A stretch of 64,000 nucleotides of DNA from Chryseobacterium sp. SNU WT5 (GCF_007362475.1 NZ_CP041687.1:2418001-2482000); one strand, 5' to 3'. Positions 8,665 to 17,909 are shown, counted from the first letter of the stretch. Program-made: numbers and translations. Notes: generated by a model not told the origin, from the letters alone.

Positions 8665-9357
8665 ATGAATATACTGCTCGCTTCAACTTCCACGCTCTTT
8701 GGTGGGAATTATTTAGAATACATTCGCGCTGAAATCAAGGAACTCTTTCTGGGCGTTGACGAAATAATATTTGTCCCATTTGCCAGGCCAGGTGGAATAT
8801 CGCATGATGACTATACGGACAAGGCGAAAGAGTTTTTTGAAAAGTTCAATATAAAAGTAAAAGGCTTGCATGAATGTGATAATCAAAACCAAGCGGTTAA
8901 TGAAGCGCAAGGCTTTTTTACAGGTGGTGGAAATACTTTTTTATTGGTAAAAACTTTACACGAAAAGAATTTGATGAGCACTTTGAAAGAAAACGTTGAG
9001 AAAGGGAAACCTTATTTAGGTACAAGCGCAGGTTCCAATATTGGCGGACTAAATATGAAAACGACCAATGATATGCCAATTGTTTACCCGGCAAGTTTTG
9101 AATGTATGGGATTGGTTCCTTTTAACATCAATCCACATTATCTTGATCCAAATCCAGATTTAAAACATAATGGTGAAACAAGAGAGACCAGGATCAAAGA
9201 ATTTTTAACCCAAAACGATACTAAAGTGATTGGACTTCGGGAAGGGAACTGGATTCGGAAAATTGGAGATCGAATTACCGTTGAAGGGGATAAAAAAACC
9301 AGAATATTTGAAAAAGGAAAAGATCCTTATGAAATTATATCCGGAACAGAATTATAA
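8665..9357 (+). CDS. pepE: dipeptidase E (peptidase family S51)
   Basis: PepE cleaves dipeptides with an N-terminal Asp in the cytoplasm. The 230-residue length is normal. The nucleophile elbow is GTSAGSN with Ser at about residue 121. The conserved NDMP follows at 135-138, and NINPHYLDP carries the catalytic His at about 158. The early GGGNTFLL motif of the family is at about 87-94. It stands alone; the thioesterase gene converges on it with one base between the two stop codons. Confidence 0.92.
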   Translation: MNILLASTSTLFGGNYLEYIRAEIKELFLGVDEIIFVPFARPGGISHDDYTDKAKEFFEKFNIKVKGLHECDNQNQAVNEAQGFFTGGGNTFLLVKTLHEKNLMSTLKENVEKGKPYLGTSAGSNIGGLNMKTTNDMPIVYPASFECMGLVPFNINPHYLDPNPDLKHNGETRETRIKEFLTQNDTKVIGLREGNWIRKIGDRITVEGDKKTRIFEKGKDPYEIISGTEL

Positions 9358-9358
9358 A

Positions 9359-9769
9359 TTACTTTTCCCAGTTTTTCATTAGCAATTCCATTAAGAAATC
9401 TGGACACTTAATTACCTTGTTAATTTTAGAATCTAGAAAAAATAAGGTTGTTTTTGCTTCCGTTATTTTTTGTTTAGATTCATTATAAATTTCATATTCA
9501 AATTCTATTTTTACCCCTGGTATTTTTCTAATGTAAGTGTGGACTTCGAGTAGTTGATCATACAAGGCTGGTTTTAAATACTTAATGGAAAATTCAGAAA
9601 CCGGTAACCAAATTCCTTGCCTTTCGATCTCTTCATATGGTATCCCGAGTTTGCGGAAAAGTTCTACTCTTGCTACTTCAAAATAAGTAGCGTAGTTGCC
9701 GTAATAGACGTATTTCATAGGATCAGTTTCGGCGTAACGTACACGAATTGAGTGTGTTGTATGTATCAT
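9359..9769 (-). CDS. acyl-CoA thioesterase, YbgC/FadM type hot-dog fold
   Basis: This 136-residue protein is a 4HBT-type hot-dog thioesterase that hydrolyses acyl-CoA thioesters. The active-site motif is YAETDPMKYVYYGNYATYFE, with the catalytic Asp near residue 14, followed by the helix VARVELFRKLG. The frame could open at 9790, but the -7 promoter element lies only 1 nt before that ATG, so the ATG at 9769 (MIHTTHSIRVRY) is the better start. The motif has KY where many members have GVV; the function is otherwise intact. The substrate is unknown. Confidence 0.87.
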   Translation of the reverse strand: MIHTTHSIRVRYAETDPMKYVYYGNYATYFEVARVELFRKLGIPYEEIERQGIWLPVSEFSIKYLKPALYDQLLEVHTYIRKIPGVKIEFEYEIYNESKQKITEAKTTLFFLDSKINKVIKCPDFLMELLMKNWEK

Positions 9770-9791
9770 CTTAAGTATTAAATTAGTCATA

Positions 9792-9822
9792 CAAATATAT
9801 TTCTAATTAATCAATAGCACAA
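9792..9822 (-). promoter_or_regulatory. promoter of the thioesterase gene
   Basis: On the minus strand a TTG at 9820-9822 is followed after 20 bp by TATATTTG at 9792-9799, matching the Bacteroidota -33/-7 pattern. The transcript would start between the two possible ATGs. Confidence 0.6.
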
Positions 9823-9903
9823 TAATTTTTTTTTGACGTTTAAAAATTCCATCTTTGTCTTCCCGTCAAAATCAACAAACGAAGGAGAAATTGCAGCAAG
9901 AAA

Positions 9904-11358
9904 ATGGATGAAAATTTAACTTTAATTTGGGAAAAATGTCTTCAGTTTATGAGGGATAACCTTAACGCCGCTGAAGACAATACTGACCTAAAAAAACTCG
10001 AGAATTCTTTTGATTTATTGTTCGATAATGTACAACCTGTGTCATTAATCAGTAATAATTTGACCCTATTGGTTCCGAGTGATTTTTACAAAGAATATAT
10101 TGAAGATAATTATTTATCCTTGCTTTCGGCTGCGCTTAAAAAAAATATTGGTAGAGGAGTTAAATTATGGTATTCTGTAATGGAAAATAAACCAACCGGT
10201 CAGGAAAAACCCATTACCATGAATATGAAAGGTAAAACAATTCCTACACCCAAAATGCAGGAAAGTTTGCCACCATCTTTTTCTCCGAACCTGATCAATC
10301 CATTTGTGGTGCCGGGAATGAAGAAGATCAATATTGATTCTAATCTGAAAGCAGATTTTTCTTTTGACAACTATATAGAAGGAGAAAGTAATAAGTTTGC
10401 TTCTACTGTTGCTAAATCAATCGCGAAAAGACCTGGAGCAACCGCTTTTAATCCCTTGTTTTTATATGGAGGATATGGAGTTGGAAAAACACACTTAGGT
10501 CATGCCGTTGGACTGGAAGTTAAAAATGCTTATCCTGAAAAAGTAGTTCTTTATTTATCTTCAGAGAAATTCATTCAACAATTCGTTTCTGCAGCGAAAG
10601 CGCATAAGCAAACTGAGTTTGCTAATTTTTATCAGATGGTTGATGTTTTGATCATCGACGATATTCAGTTTTTATCGGGCAAAAAATCTACGCAAGACAG
10701 TTTCTTCCATATTTTTGATTATCTGCACCAAAACGGAAAACAGATTATCTTAACGTCGGATAAGGCTCCTGTTGATATTTTGGATATTCAGGATCGTATT
10801 GTTTCCCGATTTAAGTGGGGACTTTCGGCTGAAATTAAATCTCCTGATTTCGACACCAGACGTAAAATTATCGTTGATAAATTAAGTCGTGACGGCATTG
10901 TTTTAACGGAAGATATGCTGGATTTCTTGGCCTCCGAAGTAAAAACTAATGTTCGTGAACTAATTGGTGTTATTAATTCGGTAATTGCCTATTCTACCAT
11001 TTATAAATCAGAGTTATCACTGGAACTTCTTAAAGACACGATTAATAAAATCGCTGCAAACCAGAAAAAGGTAATCAATATTCCTTATATTCAGGAAGTT
11101 GTTTGCGAATATTTTGGGATCCAAAGAGAGCAGTTATTATCGAAAACGCGAAAAAGAGAAATCGCTTTGCCAAGACAGTTGGCAATGTATTTCTCGAAAG
11201 AGTTCACCAATGCTACCTTTAATAAAATCGGTGAGGAAATGGGCGGAAAAGACCATTCAACCGTAATGTATGCCTGCGATACGATCAAAGATGTTTCTAA
11301 AATCGATAAAGAAGTTAAAAAGTATGTTAAGGAATTAACAGAAAAAATAAAACAGTAG
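9904..11358 (+). CDS. dnaA: chromosomal replication initiator protein DnaA
   Basis: DnaA binds the origin and opens it for replication. The 484-residue protein has domain I (about 1-90), a linker, and the AAA+ domain with Walker A GGYGVGKTH near residues 195-203, Walker B VLIIDDIQF, and SRFKWGLSAEI. Domain IV is a DNA-binding helix-turn-helix with the signature GGKDHSTVMYACD near 450. No TTATCCACA-like boxes are visible by eye in the flanking gaps, so the origin is probably elsewhere. It is followed by a strong terminator. Confidence 0.97.
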   Translation: MDENLTLIWEKCLQFMRDNLNAAEDNTDLKKLENSFDLLFDNVQPVSLISNNLTLLVPSDFYKEYIEDNYLSLLSAALKKNIGRGVKLWYSVMENKPTGQEKPITMNMKGKTIPTPKMQESLPPSFSPNLINPFVVPGMKKINIDSNLKADFSFDNYIEGESNKFASTVAKSIAKRPGATAFNPLFLYGGYGVGKTHLGHAVGLEVKNAYPEKVVLYLSSEKFIQQFVSAAKAHKQTEFANFYQMVDVLIIDDIQFLSGKKSTQDSFFHIFDYLHQNGKQIILTSDKAPVDILDIQDRIVSRFKWGLSAEIKSPDFDTRRKIIVDKLSRDGIVLTEDMLDFLASEVKTNVRELIGVINSVIAYSTIYKSELSLELLKDTINKIAANQKKVINIPYIQEVVCEYFGIQREQLLSKTRKREIALPRQLAMYFSKEFTNATFNKIGEEMGGKDHSTVMYACDTIKDVSKIDKEVKKYVKELTEKIKQ

Positions 11359-11382
11359 TAATTAATCTTTATTGCTAAACAC

Positions 11383-11414
11383 AAAAAGGAATTTATTTTA
11401 AATTCCTTTTTTTT
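11383..11414 (+). terminator. dnaA terminator
   Basis: AAAAAGGAATTT pairs perfectly with AAATTCCTTTTT and a T-run follows. Confidence 0.85.
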
Positions 11415-11446
11415 ATTTGTATTTTGCATCTTTAACAGGAAATAAT

Positions 11447-11893
11447 ACGAAGATTTTAATGGTTTGCCTTGGAAATATTTGCAGAAGCCCTTTGGCCGAA
11501 GGGATACTGAAATCCAAACTCCCAGATACTTATATAGTTGAATCTGCAGGTACCATCAACATGCACGAAGGTAAAAGTCCTGATTACCGTTCTATCCAGA
11601 CGGGAAAGAATAATAACGTCGACATTTCAAAACAAAAGTCTAGGCACTTTTCCGCAAAAGATTTTGAAGAGTTTGATCGTATTTATTGTATGGATCGCAA
11701 TAATTTAAAAGACGTTCTTTCCTTAGCAAATGACCTCCAACAAAGAAAAAAAGTTTCTTTGCTTCTTGATGATGAAGAAGTTCCTGATCCTTATTGGGGC
11801 GAACAAAAAGATTTTGATCATGTCTTTCAAATGTTAGATTCTGCCTGTGAGAAAATCGCAGCTGATTTACAAACCCAAATTTCACCTAATTAA
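11447..11893 (+). CDS. low-molecular-weight protein tyrosine phosphatase, start codon apparently ACG
   Basis: The P-loop CLGNICRS (C-X5-R) and the general-acid DPYWG motif identify a low-molecular-weight tyrosine phosphatase. Such enzymes dephosphorylate Tyr residues, often on exopolysaccharide kinases. The start is odd. The first ATG (11459) would leave only two residues before the catalytic Cys and cut strand beta-1. The TTG at 11417 touches the dnaA terminator tail and lies upstream of or inside the probable promoter region. The codon where the family normally begins (TKILMVCLG) is ACG at 11447-11449, one change from ATG. I chose it for homology. The 3' end overlaps the frame of the next gene but not its preferred start. 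Confidence 0.8.
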   Translation, partial: TKILMVCLGNICRSPLAEGILKSKLPDTYIVESAGTINMHEGKSPDYRSIQTGKNNNVDISKQKSRHFSAKDFEEFDRIYCMDRNNLKDVLSLANDLQQRKKVSLLLDDEEVPDPYWGEQKDFDHVFQMLDSACEKIAADLQTQISPN

Positions 11894-11903
11894 CTATCAA
11901 AAT

Positions 11904-12602
11904 ATGCTATTTCTAATTCCAGCTTATCTGTCAGAAAACTCGCCAATCGATTATTTTGCACCATCGGTAAAAGAATACATTCTTAAAACTGATTATTTCT
12001 TTGTTGAAAATGAAAAGACCGCTAGAAAGGTTATTAAATTTTTTGCACCTGAAAAGAAACAGGCAGATTTAAAATTATTTTTGTTAAATAAAAATACGGA
12101 AAGAAAGGATTTACAGGAAGCTCAGATGCTGATGAAAAAAGGTCAGGATTTCGGACTGCTTTCAGAAGCTGGTTTGCCGTGTATTGCAGATCCTGGGAAT
12201 TTAATGGTTAAGTGGTGCCATGAAAATGCAGTGAAGGTTATTCCAATTAATGGACCTTCTTCAATTATATTAGCGTTGATCGCAAGTGGTTTCAACGGTC
12301 AGGAGTTTACTTTTCACGGATATATTCCTATCGATAAGTCAGACCGAAAATCAAAAATTAAATGGCTCGAAAATCAAGTGCAGACTACTGGGTATTCGCA
12401 GGTTTTTATGGAAACACCATACAGAAACAATCCTCTTTTTGAAGATTTGTGTAAGACTTTGGCACCAACTACAAAGCTTTGTGTGGCTGCAAATATCAAT
12501 GATCCAGAACATGAATTCATTAGGTCTTTAACCATTAAAGACTGGCTAAAGAATAAGCCTGAATTGCATAAGATGCCGGCTGTTTTTATTTTAGGAATTT
12601 AA
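11904..12602 (+). CDS. SAM-dependent methyltransferase, RsmI-like (tetrapyrrole methylase fold)
   Basis: This 232-residue protein resembles RsmI, which 2'-O-methylates C1402 of 16S rRNA. It has PAYLSENS near the start, FFVENEKTARKV, the GLPCIADPGN motif (family: SDAGTPxISDPG) near 90-100, GPSSIILALIASGF near 120, and FHGYIP near 137. It lacks some canonical RsmI residues, so it is the shorter Bacteroidota form and its target could differ. The frame opens at 11847, but the ATG at 11904 (MLFLIPAYLS) fits the fold and avoids overlapping the upstream gene. Confidence 0.83.
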   Translation: MLFLIPAYLSENSPIDYFAPSVKEYILKTDYFFVENEKTARKVIKFFAPEKKQADLKLFLLNKNTERKDLQEAQMLMKKGQDFGLLSEAGLPCIADPGNLMVKWCHENAVKVIPINGPSSIILALIASGFNGQEFTFHGYIPIDKSDRKSKIKWLENQVQTTGYSQVFMETPYRNNPLFEDLCKTLAPTTKLCVAANINDPEHEFIRSLTIKDWLKNKPELHKMPAVFILGI

Positions 12603-12676
12603 AGTTTAACAATCTTTAACATCGCCGTTGCACCATTTTTGTCTTTAGTATTGCATAACATTAAAATTTTAAAATT

Positions 12677-13054
12677 ATGTCAGAAAAAAAATTAGCAGGA
12701 ATCTGGATGGATTCAGAAAATGCAACAGTTGTTAAAAATCATGATATCGAGAGTGCTTACAAATTTTTTGTTTGTGATCCAGTGAAAAGAGACGTTCAGC
12801 ATGGGAACTCAAGTGAAAAAAACGCTAACAATGTAGAACAAACTAATACGGCAAAGTTTTTCAAAGATTTGGAGCATTTAATTACCAATACGCAGGAACT
12901 TTACCTTACAGGTACAGGAACTATTCAAGAACAGTTTAAAAATCATCTGGCGGAAACAGCTCAGTTTAAAAACTTAAAAGTAACTCTTGATACCGATCAA
13001 AAGATGAGTGACGAACAATTTTTAGAAAAAGTAAAAAGCCACTTCGGTGAGTAA
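12677..13054 (+). CDS. uncharacterised small protein, possible release-factor-like fold
   Basis: The function of this 125-residue protein is not known to me. It begins KKLAGIWMDSENATVV (strand-turn-strand). The C-terminal half holds LYLTGTGTIQEQFKNHLAE, which recalls the GPGxxKxxFxxxL strand-loop-helix of archaeal/eukaryotic release factor domain 3-like proteins found in bacteria. A polar low-complexity linker (residues about 43-62) separates the halves. There is no signal peptide or membrane segment. It stands alone and ends at a terminator. The fold suggestion is weak. Confidence 0.7.
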   Translation: MSEKKLAGIWMDSENATVVKNHDIESAYKFFVCDPVKRDVQHGNSSEKNANNVEQTNTAKFFKDLEHLITNTQELYLTGTGTIQEQFKNHLAETAQFKNLKVTLDTDQKMSDEQFLEKVKSHFGE

Positions 13055-13075
13055 TAAGAAATAAATTACTTTATC

Positions 13076-13105
13076 AAAAAGATCAGAAATTTCTGACCTT
13101 TTTTA
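13076..13105 (+). terminator. terminator after the 12677-13054 gene
   Basis: AAAGATCAGAAA and TTTCTGACCTTT form a stem with one mismatch, followed by a T-run. Confidence 0.7.
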
Positions 13106-13160
13106 TGCGTAATCAATTCTTATAAAGTTTGATCTATTTTAATATTCCTCTTTTATTGCT

Positions 13161-13168
13161 TATTTTTG
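13161..13168 (+). promoter_or_regulatory. -7 promoter element of the 13185 methyltransferase
   Basis: TATTTTTG matches TAnnTTTG and lies 16 nt before the ATG. No clear -33 TTG is at normal spacing. Confidence 0.5.
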
Positions 13169-13184
13169 CCGAAATATCACAGTT

Positions 13185-13898
13185 ATGAAAGACTTAATGG
13201 GACAGGCGATTTGGGATTTTTACCACGAGCAGAATCCTGAGAATTTGTTAACTGAAACTTCCATCTCTGAGATAGACGATCTTCCTGTTGATTACTTTTT
13301 TAGATCGTTTGGTGACATGAATTTGATAGAACAAAAAGCATTGGAATTATCGAAAGGAAAAGTTTTAGATATTGGAGCAGGAGCCGGTTCGCACAGTTTA
13401 TATCTTCAAAATGGAAAAGGTCTGGACGTGTTTGCACTGGATTTTTCTCCGAAGTCAATTGAGATTTGTCAATTGCGTGGCGTTAAAAATACTTTGTGTT
13501 CGGATATTTTAGAATATTCAGGCGAAACTTTCGATACCATTCTTCTACTAATGAATGGAACAGGAATTTTTCAATCGCTTGATAAAATCGATTTATATCT
13601 AGAGAAATTGCATTCATTGTTAAATGAAGACGGACAAATTTTAATCGACAGCACCGATATTCTTTATATGTATGATAAGGCTGATGATGGCGGTATTATG
13701 GTTCCTGCAGATCATTATTATGGCGAAGTCGATTATTTTATCCATTATAAATTAGATACTGAAAAACCGATCAAATGGCTTTATCTGGATTTTGTAACTT
13801 TAAAAAGAGCTGTCGAAAATAACGGATTTAAAATTGAAAAAATACTGAAAGAAGAAGATTCTTTTTTAGCGAGATTAACGAAAGAAGACCTGAATTAA
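13185..13898 (+). CDS. class I SAM-dependent methyltransferase
   Basis: The 237-residue protein has a Rossmann-like methyltransferase core: motif I LDIGAGAGSHSLYL near residues 63-76, the acidic end of strand 2 in FALDFSPKSIE near 85-95, and TILLLMNGTGIF near 117-128 at motif IV. A C-terminal beta part (DHYYGEVDYFIHYK) probably caps the site. The substrate cannot be told. It is a single gene, and its stop codon lies inside its own terminator hairpin. Confidence 0.85.
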   Translation: MKDLMGQAIWDFYHEQNPENLLTETSISEIDDLPVDYFFRSFGDMNLIEQKALELSKGKVLDIGAGAGSHSLYLQNGKGLDVFALDFSPKSIEICQLRGVKNTLCSDILEYSGETFDTILLLMNGTGIFQSLDKIDLYLEKLHSLLNEDGQILIDSTDILYMYDKADDGGIMVPADHYYGEVDYFIHYKLDTEKPIKWLYLDFVTLKRAVENNGFKIEKILKEEDSFLARLTKEDLN

Positions 13899-13911
13899 TT
13901 TTCAGGTCTTC
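13884..13911. terminator. terminator shared by the methyltransferase and metG
   Basis: GAAGACCTGAA pairs with TTCAGGTCTTC, and the methyltransferase stop codon is inside it. It lies between two convergent genes. Confidence 0.7.
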
Positions 13912-13938
13912 AATATTATAAAATGAATCAGTAATTAA

Positions 13939-15972
13939 TTATCCAATTTCAACACCATTTTCCACCGTTTCAGTAGGCGTTACAAAAACCAATTTTCCTT
14001 CTGCATTATTGGTTAAAAGCAACATTCCCTGAGATTCGATTCCACGGATTTTACGTGGAGCAAGATTTAATAAGATCATCACCTGTTTTCCTACACATTC
14101 TTCCGGCGTGAAGCTTTCTGCAACACCAGAAACCACTGTTCTTACGTCAACGCCTGTATCTACGGAAAATTTCAAAAGTTTGTCTGCTTTTTCCACTTTT
14201 TCAGCGGTCAAAATGGTTGCAGTTCTTAAATCTATTTTGGTAAAATCATCAAATTGAATTTCTTCTTTCATAGGGTTGGCTTTCGGGTTAGTTTTTTTAT
14301 TAGATTCTTTGGTATTCTCTAATTTCTGAATTTGAAATTCGATGGTTTCATCTTCAATTTTTGAGAATAACAATTCTGCCGGATTAATTTGATGTCCGGT
14401 TTTGATTAATACTTTTTCGTTTTTAATTTCTTCCCAGTTGAGTTGAGAAACATTAAACATTTTCTGTAATTTCTCTGCACTGAAAGGCAGGAATGGTTCA
14501 CAGATCTGTGCCAATCCAACTGCAATTTGTGCCGCAACGAAAAGAGACTGCGCCGCTTTTTCTGGATGGTCTTTAATAGTTTTCCATGGTTCTTCAATTT
14601 GAAGATATTGATTTCCAAAACGGGCCAGATTCATCATTGCAGTCAAAGCATTTCTGAATTCATAATGTTCCAAGAAATTTTCAACTTCGGTCGCGGCTTT
14701 TGTAACTTCGTTCAGTTCTTCAGCATTTTCGTTTCCAGCGGGAACAATTCCGTCGTAATATTTATGAATCAAAACGGCAACTCTGTTAATGAAGTTTCCG
14801 AAAATTCCCACCAACTCTGAATTGTTTTTCGTCTGGAAATCTTTCCAGGTGAAATTATTGTCTTTGGTTTCCGGAGCGGAAGAAAGAAGTGAATATCTTA
14901 AAACATCCTGTTGTCCAGGGAATTCTTCAACATATTCGTGTGCCCAAACTGCCCAGTTACGGGAAGTTGAGATCTTGTCGTTTTCTAAATTTAAAAATTC
15001 AAACGCCGGAACATTGGTAGGCATAATATAATTACCATGCGCTTTCATCATCGCCGGAAAAATAATACAGTGGAAAACGATATTGTCTTTTCCTATGAAG
15101 TGGACTAAATCGCTATTTTCATTCTGCCAATAATCTTTCCAGTCTTTGCCGTTTTTTTCTGCCCATTGCTGGGTGAATGAAATGTAACCAATAGGTGCAT
15201 CAAACCAAACATAAAGAACCTTTCCTTCTGCATTTGGAAGTGGAACGGGAACTCCCCAGTTCAGATCTCTGGTCATTGCTCTTGGTTTCAAACCATCAGT
15301 TATCCAAGATTTTACCTGTCCGTACACATTAGGTTTCCAGTCGTCTTTATGTCCTTCAATGATCCATTCATTTAGGAAATCTTCATATTCATTTAAAGGA
15401 AGATACCAGTTTTTGGTTTCCTTTAAAATCGGAACGTTTCCGCTTAACATTGATTTTGGATTTATTAATTCAGAAGGAGAAAGAGTAGAACCGCATTTCT
15501 CACACTGATCACCATAAGCATTATCATTGCCACAATTTGGGCAAGTTCCTACGATATATCGGTCTGCTAAAAATTCGCCAGCCTGTTCGTCAAAATATTG
15601 TTCGGAAACATCTTCAGAGAATTTTCCTTTATTATATAGCGTTTTGAAAAAATCCTGACTAACGTCGTGATGTCTTTTAGAAGTTGTTCTGGAATATTCA
15701 TCGAAAGAAATTCCTAAATCTTTAAAAGATTTCTTTATGATTCCGTGGTATTTATCAACAATATCTTGTGGAGTAACTCCTTCTTTTTTAGCACGAATAG
15801 TAATTGGAATTCCATGCTCGTCGGAACCACAAATAAAAGCAACATCTTTTCCCATTCTTCGCTGAAATCTAGCATAAACATCTGCAGGAATATAAACTCC
15901 TGCTAAATGACCAATGTGAACGGGTCCGTTTGCGTACGGCAAGGCAGCCGTAATCATCTTTCTATTTGACAT
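13939..15972 (-). CDS. metG: methionyl-tRNA synthetase
   Basis: MetRS charges tRNA-Met. The 677-residue protein has the HIGH-type motif [12 protein letters not shown] near residues 15-26, a zinc knuckle [18 protein letters not shown] near 144-161, and the KMSKS-type motif written KISTS. The anticodon-binding helical domain holds [19 protein letters not shown]. An Asn/Lys-rich linker (about 550-565) is followed by a C-terminal OB-fold tRNA-binding domain with [12 protein letters not shown] and [10 protein letters not shown]. The KISTS form is usual in Bacteroidota. The gene stands alone. Confidence 0.97.
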   Translation of the reverse strand: MSNRKMITAALPYANGPVHIGHLAGVYIPADVYARFQRRMGKDVAFICGSDEHGIPITIRAKKEGVTPQDIVDKYHGIIKKSFKDLGISFDEYSRTTSKRHHDVSQDFFKTLYNKGKFSEDVSEQYFDEQAGEFLADRYIVGTCPNCGNDNAYGDQCEKCGSTLSPSELINPKSMLSGNVPILKETKNWYLPLNEYEDFLNEWIIEGHKDDWKPNVYGQVKSWITDGLKPRAMTRDLNWGVPVPLPNAEGKVLYVWFDAPIGYISFTQQWAEKNGKDWKDYWQNENSDLVHFIGKDNIVFHCIIFPAMMKAHGNYIMPTNVPAFEFLNLENDKISTSRNWAVWAHEYVEEFPGQQDVLRYSLLSSAPETKDNNFTWKDFQTKNNSELVGIFGNFINRVAVLIHKYYDGIVPAGNENAEELNEVTKAATEVENFLEHYEFRNALTAMMNLARFGNQYLQIEEPWKTIKDHPEKAAQSLFVAAQIAVGLAQICEPFLPFSAEKLQKMFNVSQLNWEEIKNEKVLIKTGHQINPAELLFSKIEDETIEFQIQKLENTKESNKKTNPKANPMKEEIQFDDFTKIDLRTATILTAEKVEKADKLLKFSVDTGVDVRTVVSGVAESFTPEECVGKQVMILLNLAPRKIRGIESQGMLLLTNNAEGKLVFVTPTETVENGVEIG

Positions 15973-15992
15973 ATGTTTATTCTAAATTTTTG

Positions 15993-16000
15993 CAAAGATA
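15993..16000 (-). promoter_or_regulatory. -7 promoter element of metG
   Basis: The minus strand reads TATCTTTG, a perfect TAnnTTTG, with a 20-nt interval to the ATG. Confidence 0.55.
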
Positions 16001-16103
16001 AGCGATAACAATCTGACTGAAAAATCATAGGACACAGAATTACAAACTTTAAGTTTTTAGTCTGCTAAAAAGTAATTTAAGACCAATGTATTTTATCAAA
16101 TAA

Positions 16104-16133
16104 TTGTGAAGAAGATGGGTTATCCTATATTTG
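16104..16133 (+). promoter_or_regulatory. promoter of the SBF-type transporter gene
   Basis: TTG at 16104-16106, a 19-bp spacer and TATATTTG at 16126-16133 give a full match to the Bacteroidota promoter pattern. The leader is about 40 nt. Confidence 0.65.
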
Positions 16134-16177
16134 TGAATCTGTTTCTAATTATTTAACACCAACCTAAATGAATTTTA

Positions 16178-17167
16178 ATGCTGCATAAACTCAAAACCTT
16201 TAATCAGCAGAATGTTTTTTTGATTCTCTTAATGTTGATGGTGGTAATAGGAAAGTTTCTTCCATACCGAGAGTCTTATCAGCACGTTTTTAGTCTAGAA
16301 TATTTCATAGATTGGGGAATAATAGGAATATTCCTTCTTTATGGTTTGAAGCTAAATATTAAAGAAGTAAAAAAAGATATTTCAAACTGGCGGTTGCACT
16401 TGTTAGTGCAGATCGCTACATTTTTTTTATTTCCATCCTTGGTTTTTCTTTTTTATGGATTTGCGAACGGAACGGTCTATTACAGCCTATGGCTTTCTTT
16501 GTTTTTTTTGGCGAGTTTACCTTCTACTGTTTCATCATCGGTGGTAATGGTTTCTATTGCTAAAGGAAATGTAACTTCCGCTATTTTTAATGCTTCAATT
16601 TCTGGATTAATAGGGATTGTCATGACGCCGTTTTTAATGAGTTTATTCCTCCATCATAATGGCGAGCATGCAGATACTCAAGCAGCAATTTTTTATCAAC
16701 TTCTTTTAAAAGTAGTTCTTCCCATTATTTTTGGATTACTTCTAAATCCCATTTTCAAAAAACTGATTGTGAAATACCGGGATTTGGTGTCACAGTTTGA
16801 CAAATTAATTATCCTGCTCATCGTTTACGATAGTTTTTCTAAGGCTTTTCTTCAGAACATTTTTAAGTCTGTTCCACCTATGGTATTTGTGGTCCTTGTA
16901 ATAAGCGTACTCCTGTTATTTTTTGCTGTTTTTGAAATTTTGGAGGTGATCACTACCAAATTAAAATTCTCTCGAGAAGATAAAATTACTGCTAAATTTT
17001 GTGGAAGTAAAAAATCGCTCGTACATGGTAGTTTATTTGTTTTGATTCTTGGAATTCCAGATAATCAAAAAATGCTGTTTCTTTTACCAGTGATGATTTT
17101 CCATAGCTTTCAACTATTTTATGTGAGTTGGGTAGCAAATCGATTGGCAAAAACAGCAGAAATATAG
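16178..17167 (+). CDS. bile acid:sodium symporter (SBF/P7-type) family transporter
   Basis: The 329-residue protein has about nine to ten hydrophobic segments and resembles the SBF_like (YfeH/P7) branch of sodium:bile acid symporters. Recognisable pieces are GLKLNIKEVKKDI near residue 57, the unwound-helix region SLPSTVSSSVVMVSIAKGN near 114-132 (a substrate/sodium site in the family) and AIFNASISGLIG. The C-terminal KFCGSKKSLVHGSLF is also typical. Substrates of this branch are mostly unknown, and bile acids are not implied. It is a single gene with its own promoter. Confidence 0.85.
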   Translation: MLHKLKTFNQQNVFLILLMLMVVIGKFLPYRESYQHVFSLEYFIDWGIIGIFLLYGLKLNIKEVKKDISNWRLHLLVQIATFFLFPSLVFLFYGFANGTVYYSLWLSLFFLASLPSTVSSSVVMVSIAKGNVTSAIFNASISGLIGIVMTPFLMSLFLHHNGEHADTQAAIFYQLLLKVVLPIIFGLLLNPIFKKLIVKYRDLVSQFDKLIILLIVYDSFSKAFLQNIFKSVPPMVFVVLVISVLLLFFAVFEILEVITTKLKFSREDKITAKFCGSKKSLVHGSLFVLILGIPDNQKMLFLLPVMIFHSFQLFYVSWVANRLAKTAEI

Positions 17168-17293
17168 ACCACAGAATTATAATTAATGGGATGTACTCTG
17201 AAATTGTTTAATTGTATTTAATAAATTAAAATTTCAGTTTTACGGAAATCTTTCCTACTTTTAAAGAGTGATAACTCTTTAAAAAAATAAGAT

Positions 17294-17815
17294 ATGAAAA
17301 ATGTTTTTCGGTTGACCGTTCTATTGCTTTTATTCTGTTCTTTTTCCCTTTTCGCACAAAAAAAAGGATTTTACGAAAATGTTCAGAAAAAAAATGTTAG
17401 TAAAGTTTTGGATGATTTAAATACTTTTGCCGCTGTTGCAGATTTTAAGAATTACTTTAATTTGTATGCACCAGAATCTACTTTTATTGGAACAGATGCT
17501 GGTGAAGTGTGGAATAAGAAAGAATTCATGGAGTATGCAAAACCTCACTTTGATAAAGGTAAAGCATGGAATTTCAGCTCTGTAAAAAGAAATATTACTT
17601 TTAGTACAGACGGAAAATATGCATGGTTCGATGAACTGTTAGATACCCAAATGAAAATTTGTAGAGGAAGTGGCGTTCTGGAAAAGATTGGTTCTCAATG
17701 GAAAATAAGACAGTATGTTCTTTCTATGACCATTCCAAATAATGTTAGTAATAAAGTAGTGGAAATTAAAACTCCGCTTGAAGATGAAGTATTGATTAAA
17801 CTCAGAAATAAATAG
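17294..17815 (+). CDS. secreted NTF2-like (SnoaL-type) protein
   Basis: Residues 1-21 are a signal peptide ending near LFAQ. The rest looks like an NTF2/SnoaL cone fold: NTFAAVADFKNYFNLYAPE, then TDAGEVWNKKEFMEYAKPHF, then WFDELLDTQ and SGVLEKIGSQWKIRQYVLSM. This fold is used for ligand binding or as small-molecule enzymes. The protein would sit in the periplasm, or be lipid-free in the envelope since no lipobox Cys is seen. Function unknown. It has its own terminator. Confidence 0.83.
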   Translation: MKNVFRLTVLLLLFCSFSLFAQKKGFYENVQKKNVSKVLDDLNTFAAVADFKNYFNLYAPESTFIGTDAGEVWNKKEFMEYAKPHFDKGKAWNFSSVKRNITFSTDGKYAWFDELLDTQMKICRGSGVLEKIGSQWKIRQYVLSMTIPNNVSNKVVEIKTPLEDEVLIKLRNK

Positions 17816-17843
17816 AGATAATTGTTAGGTAGTTTTCAAAATT

Positions 17844-17870
17844 AAAGCCGCGTTTTTAATGAGCGGCTTT
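17844..17870 (+). terminator. terminator after the NTF2-like gene
   Basis: AAAGCCGC pairs with GCGGCTTT across an 11-nt loop. The T-rich tail after it is the target site of the insertion sequence. Confidence 0.75.
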
Positions 17871-17880
17871 ATTATTTTAT
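17871..17880. repeat. left direct repeat (candidate target duplication) of the IS
   Basis: ATTATTTTAT here is identical to 18863-18872 on the other side of the element. The repeat can be extended by one to two bases, so the exact duplication length is not certain; 8 bp is usual for IS1595. Confidence 0.7.
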
Positions 17881-17909
17881 ATGTATGTCCGTAACTTCCC
17901 ATAATTCCG

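Noticed and set aside
9791-9903. Possible oriC next to dnaA
   Set aside because: No TTATCCACA-like 9-mers or AT-rich 13-mer series are visible in either flank of dnaA; in Bacteroidota the origin is often elsewhere.
14950-14990. KISTS instead of KMSKS in metG
   Set aside because: It is the common form of MetRS in this phylum, and all other motifs and the zinc knuckle are intact.
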